Positions 41,950-42,070 of a stretch of DNA of 42,070 nucleotides are shown here, one piece after another. Each line of letters opens with the position of its first letter. Position 1 is the first letter of the stretch. The notes under the pieces are model-generated. The model was not told the origin of the DNA. It saw nothing but the letters and a program-made list of their open reading frames with translations, and searched no databases. The translations under genes were made by a program, and so were the position numbers. Origin of the DNA: Desulfosporosinus sp. FKB (lineage in GTDB: Bacteria > Bacillota > Desulfitobacteriia > Desulfitobacteriales > Desulfitobacteriaceae); the NCBI RefSeq assembly GCF_002196705.1, contig NZ_NADJ01000006.1, positions 1-42,070 of the forward strand, written 5' to 3'.

Positions 41950-42015
41950 AAAGGATGGCTTATAAGAGTATTCTGGTGGTTGGAGGGGGAATCAGCGGAC
42001 TTACCGCCGCAGTAG
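41878..42015 (+). CDS. Possible 45-residue leader ORF before qmoA/hdrA
   Basis: An ATG 8 nt after GGAGG (41865-41869) opens a frame of 45 codons (MVGPGNQTDWLDVRRDFTGI...), which runs 61 nt into the next gene in another frame. The first 25 residues look protein-like. The part overlapping the flavoprotein gene is dictated by that gene. Its ribosome site is in the alternative pairing described for this leader, so it could be a regulatory leader peptide. There is no recognised homology. Confidence 0.25.
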   Translation: MVGPGNQTDWLDVRRDFTGILREVKGWLIRVFWWLEGESADLPPQ

Positions 42016-42070
42016 AAGCTTCCGAAGCGGGAAGTGAGGTCTATCTGGTCGAAGAGAAATCCTATCTCGG
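41955..42070 (+). CDS. QmoA/HdrA-like FAD-dependent protein, 5' end only
   Basis: The 38 residues visible, MAYKSILVVGGGISGLTAAV and onward to VYLVEEKSYLG, are the FAD-binding dinucleotide fold at the start of HdrA and QmoA proteins. In a sulfate reducer the best guess is QmoA, which links menaquinol to adenylylsulfate reductase, or an HdrA of a flavin-based electron bifurcation complex. The gene runs off the window, so the two cannot be separated. AGGGAGGTAAAAGG precedes the ATG. Confidence 0.75.
   Translation, partial: MAYKSILVVGGGISGLTAAVEASEAGSEVYLVEEKSYL

Overview
The window looks like chromosomal DNA of a Gram-positive, spore-former-related, sulfate-reducing member of the Peptococcaceae, most likely Desulfosporosinus or a close relative. 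The reasons are a complete dsrMKJOP operon followed by dsrC, the 5' end of a QmoA/HdrA-like flavoprotein gene, a butyrate kinase/2-oxoacid:ferredoxin oxidoreductase operon, a type III glutamine synthetase, strong AGGAGG-type ribosome binding sites with many GTG/TTG starts, and moderate GC content. The genus is an inference; no 16S sequence is present.

Layout. (1) 1-1250: the end of an rRNA operon. One normal 5S rRNA is followed by two identical 384-bp tandem units, each holding a 5S-like sequence split by two hairpin-rich inserts. They run straight into a 5'-truncated RnfC/PduS-type gene. (2) 1347-2625: a secreted NlpC/P60 cell-wall hydrolase. (3) 2798-8182: one operon, buk-ptb-P-loop ATPase-ferredoxin-2-oxoacid:ferredoxin oxidoreductase alpha/beta/gamma. 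Together these would oxidise (branched-chain) 2-oxoacids to acyl-CoA and recover ATP through acyl phosphate. (4) 8362-12814: an SDR stress oxidoreductase, a NapH-like iron-sulfur membrane protein behind a CRP-type operator, and a MetF-MetV fusion with a DUF6951 partner. (5) 13080-19495: a nitrogen cluster. glnN is divergent from a GlnL-like response regulator, a dicarboxylate/glutamate symporter and a GlnK-like sensor kinase. (6) 19625-23001: cvfB-like S1 protein, YaiI/YqxD protein and htpG. (7) 23561-29703: RsbRD-N protein, dsrM, dsrK, dsrJ, dsrO, dsrP and dsrC, the electron path from menaquinone to DsrC trisulfide in sulfate reduction. (8) 29914-32617: HD hydrolase, class II aldolase and adenosylhomocysteinase. 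(9) 32644-41221: topoisomerase III, DEAD-box helicase, MoxR ATPase with a VWA partner, cardiolipin synthase and a 3-hydroxyisobutyrate-dehydrogenase-type enzyme. (10) 41222-42070: a long AT-rich leader with two promoter candidates and a foldable region that could mask a Shine-Dalgarno site, then the start of qmoA/hdrA.

The least ordinary signals are non-coding. They are the tandem interrupted 5S units; a family of six dispersed palindromic elements (9.4, 12.9, 15.4, 23.0 and two at 40.0-40.3 kb) whose 3' ends look like IS200/IS605 right ends/omega-RNA scaffolds although no tnpA or tnpB is present; structured leaders ahead of dsr, qmoA/hdrA, glnN and cvfB; and two well-placed non-canonical start codons (ACG and ATT). 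No tRNA, CRISPR array, prophage or intact transposase was seen.
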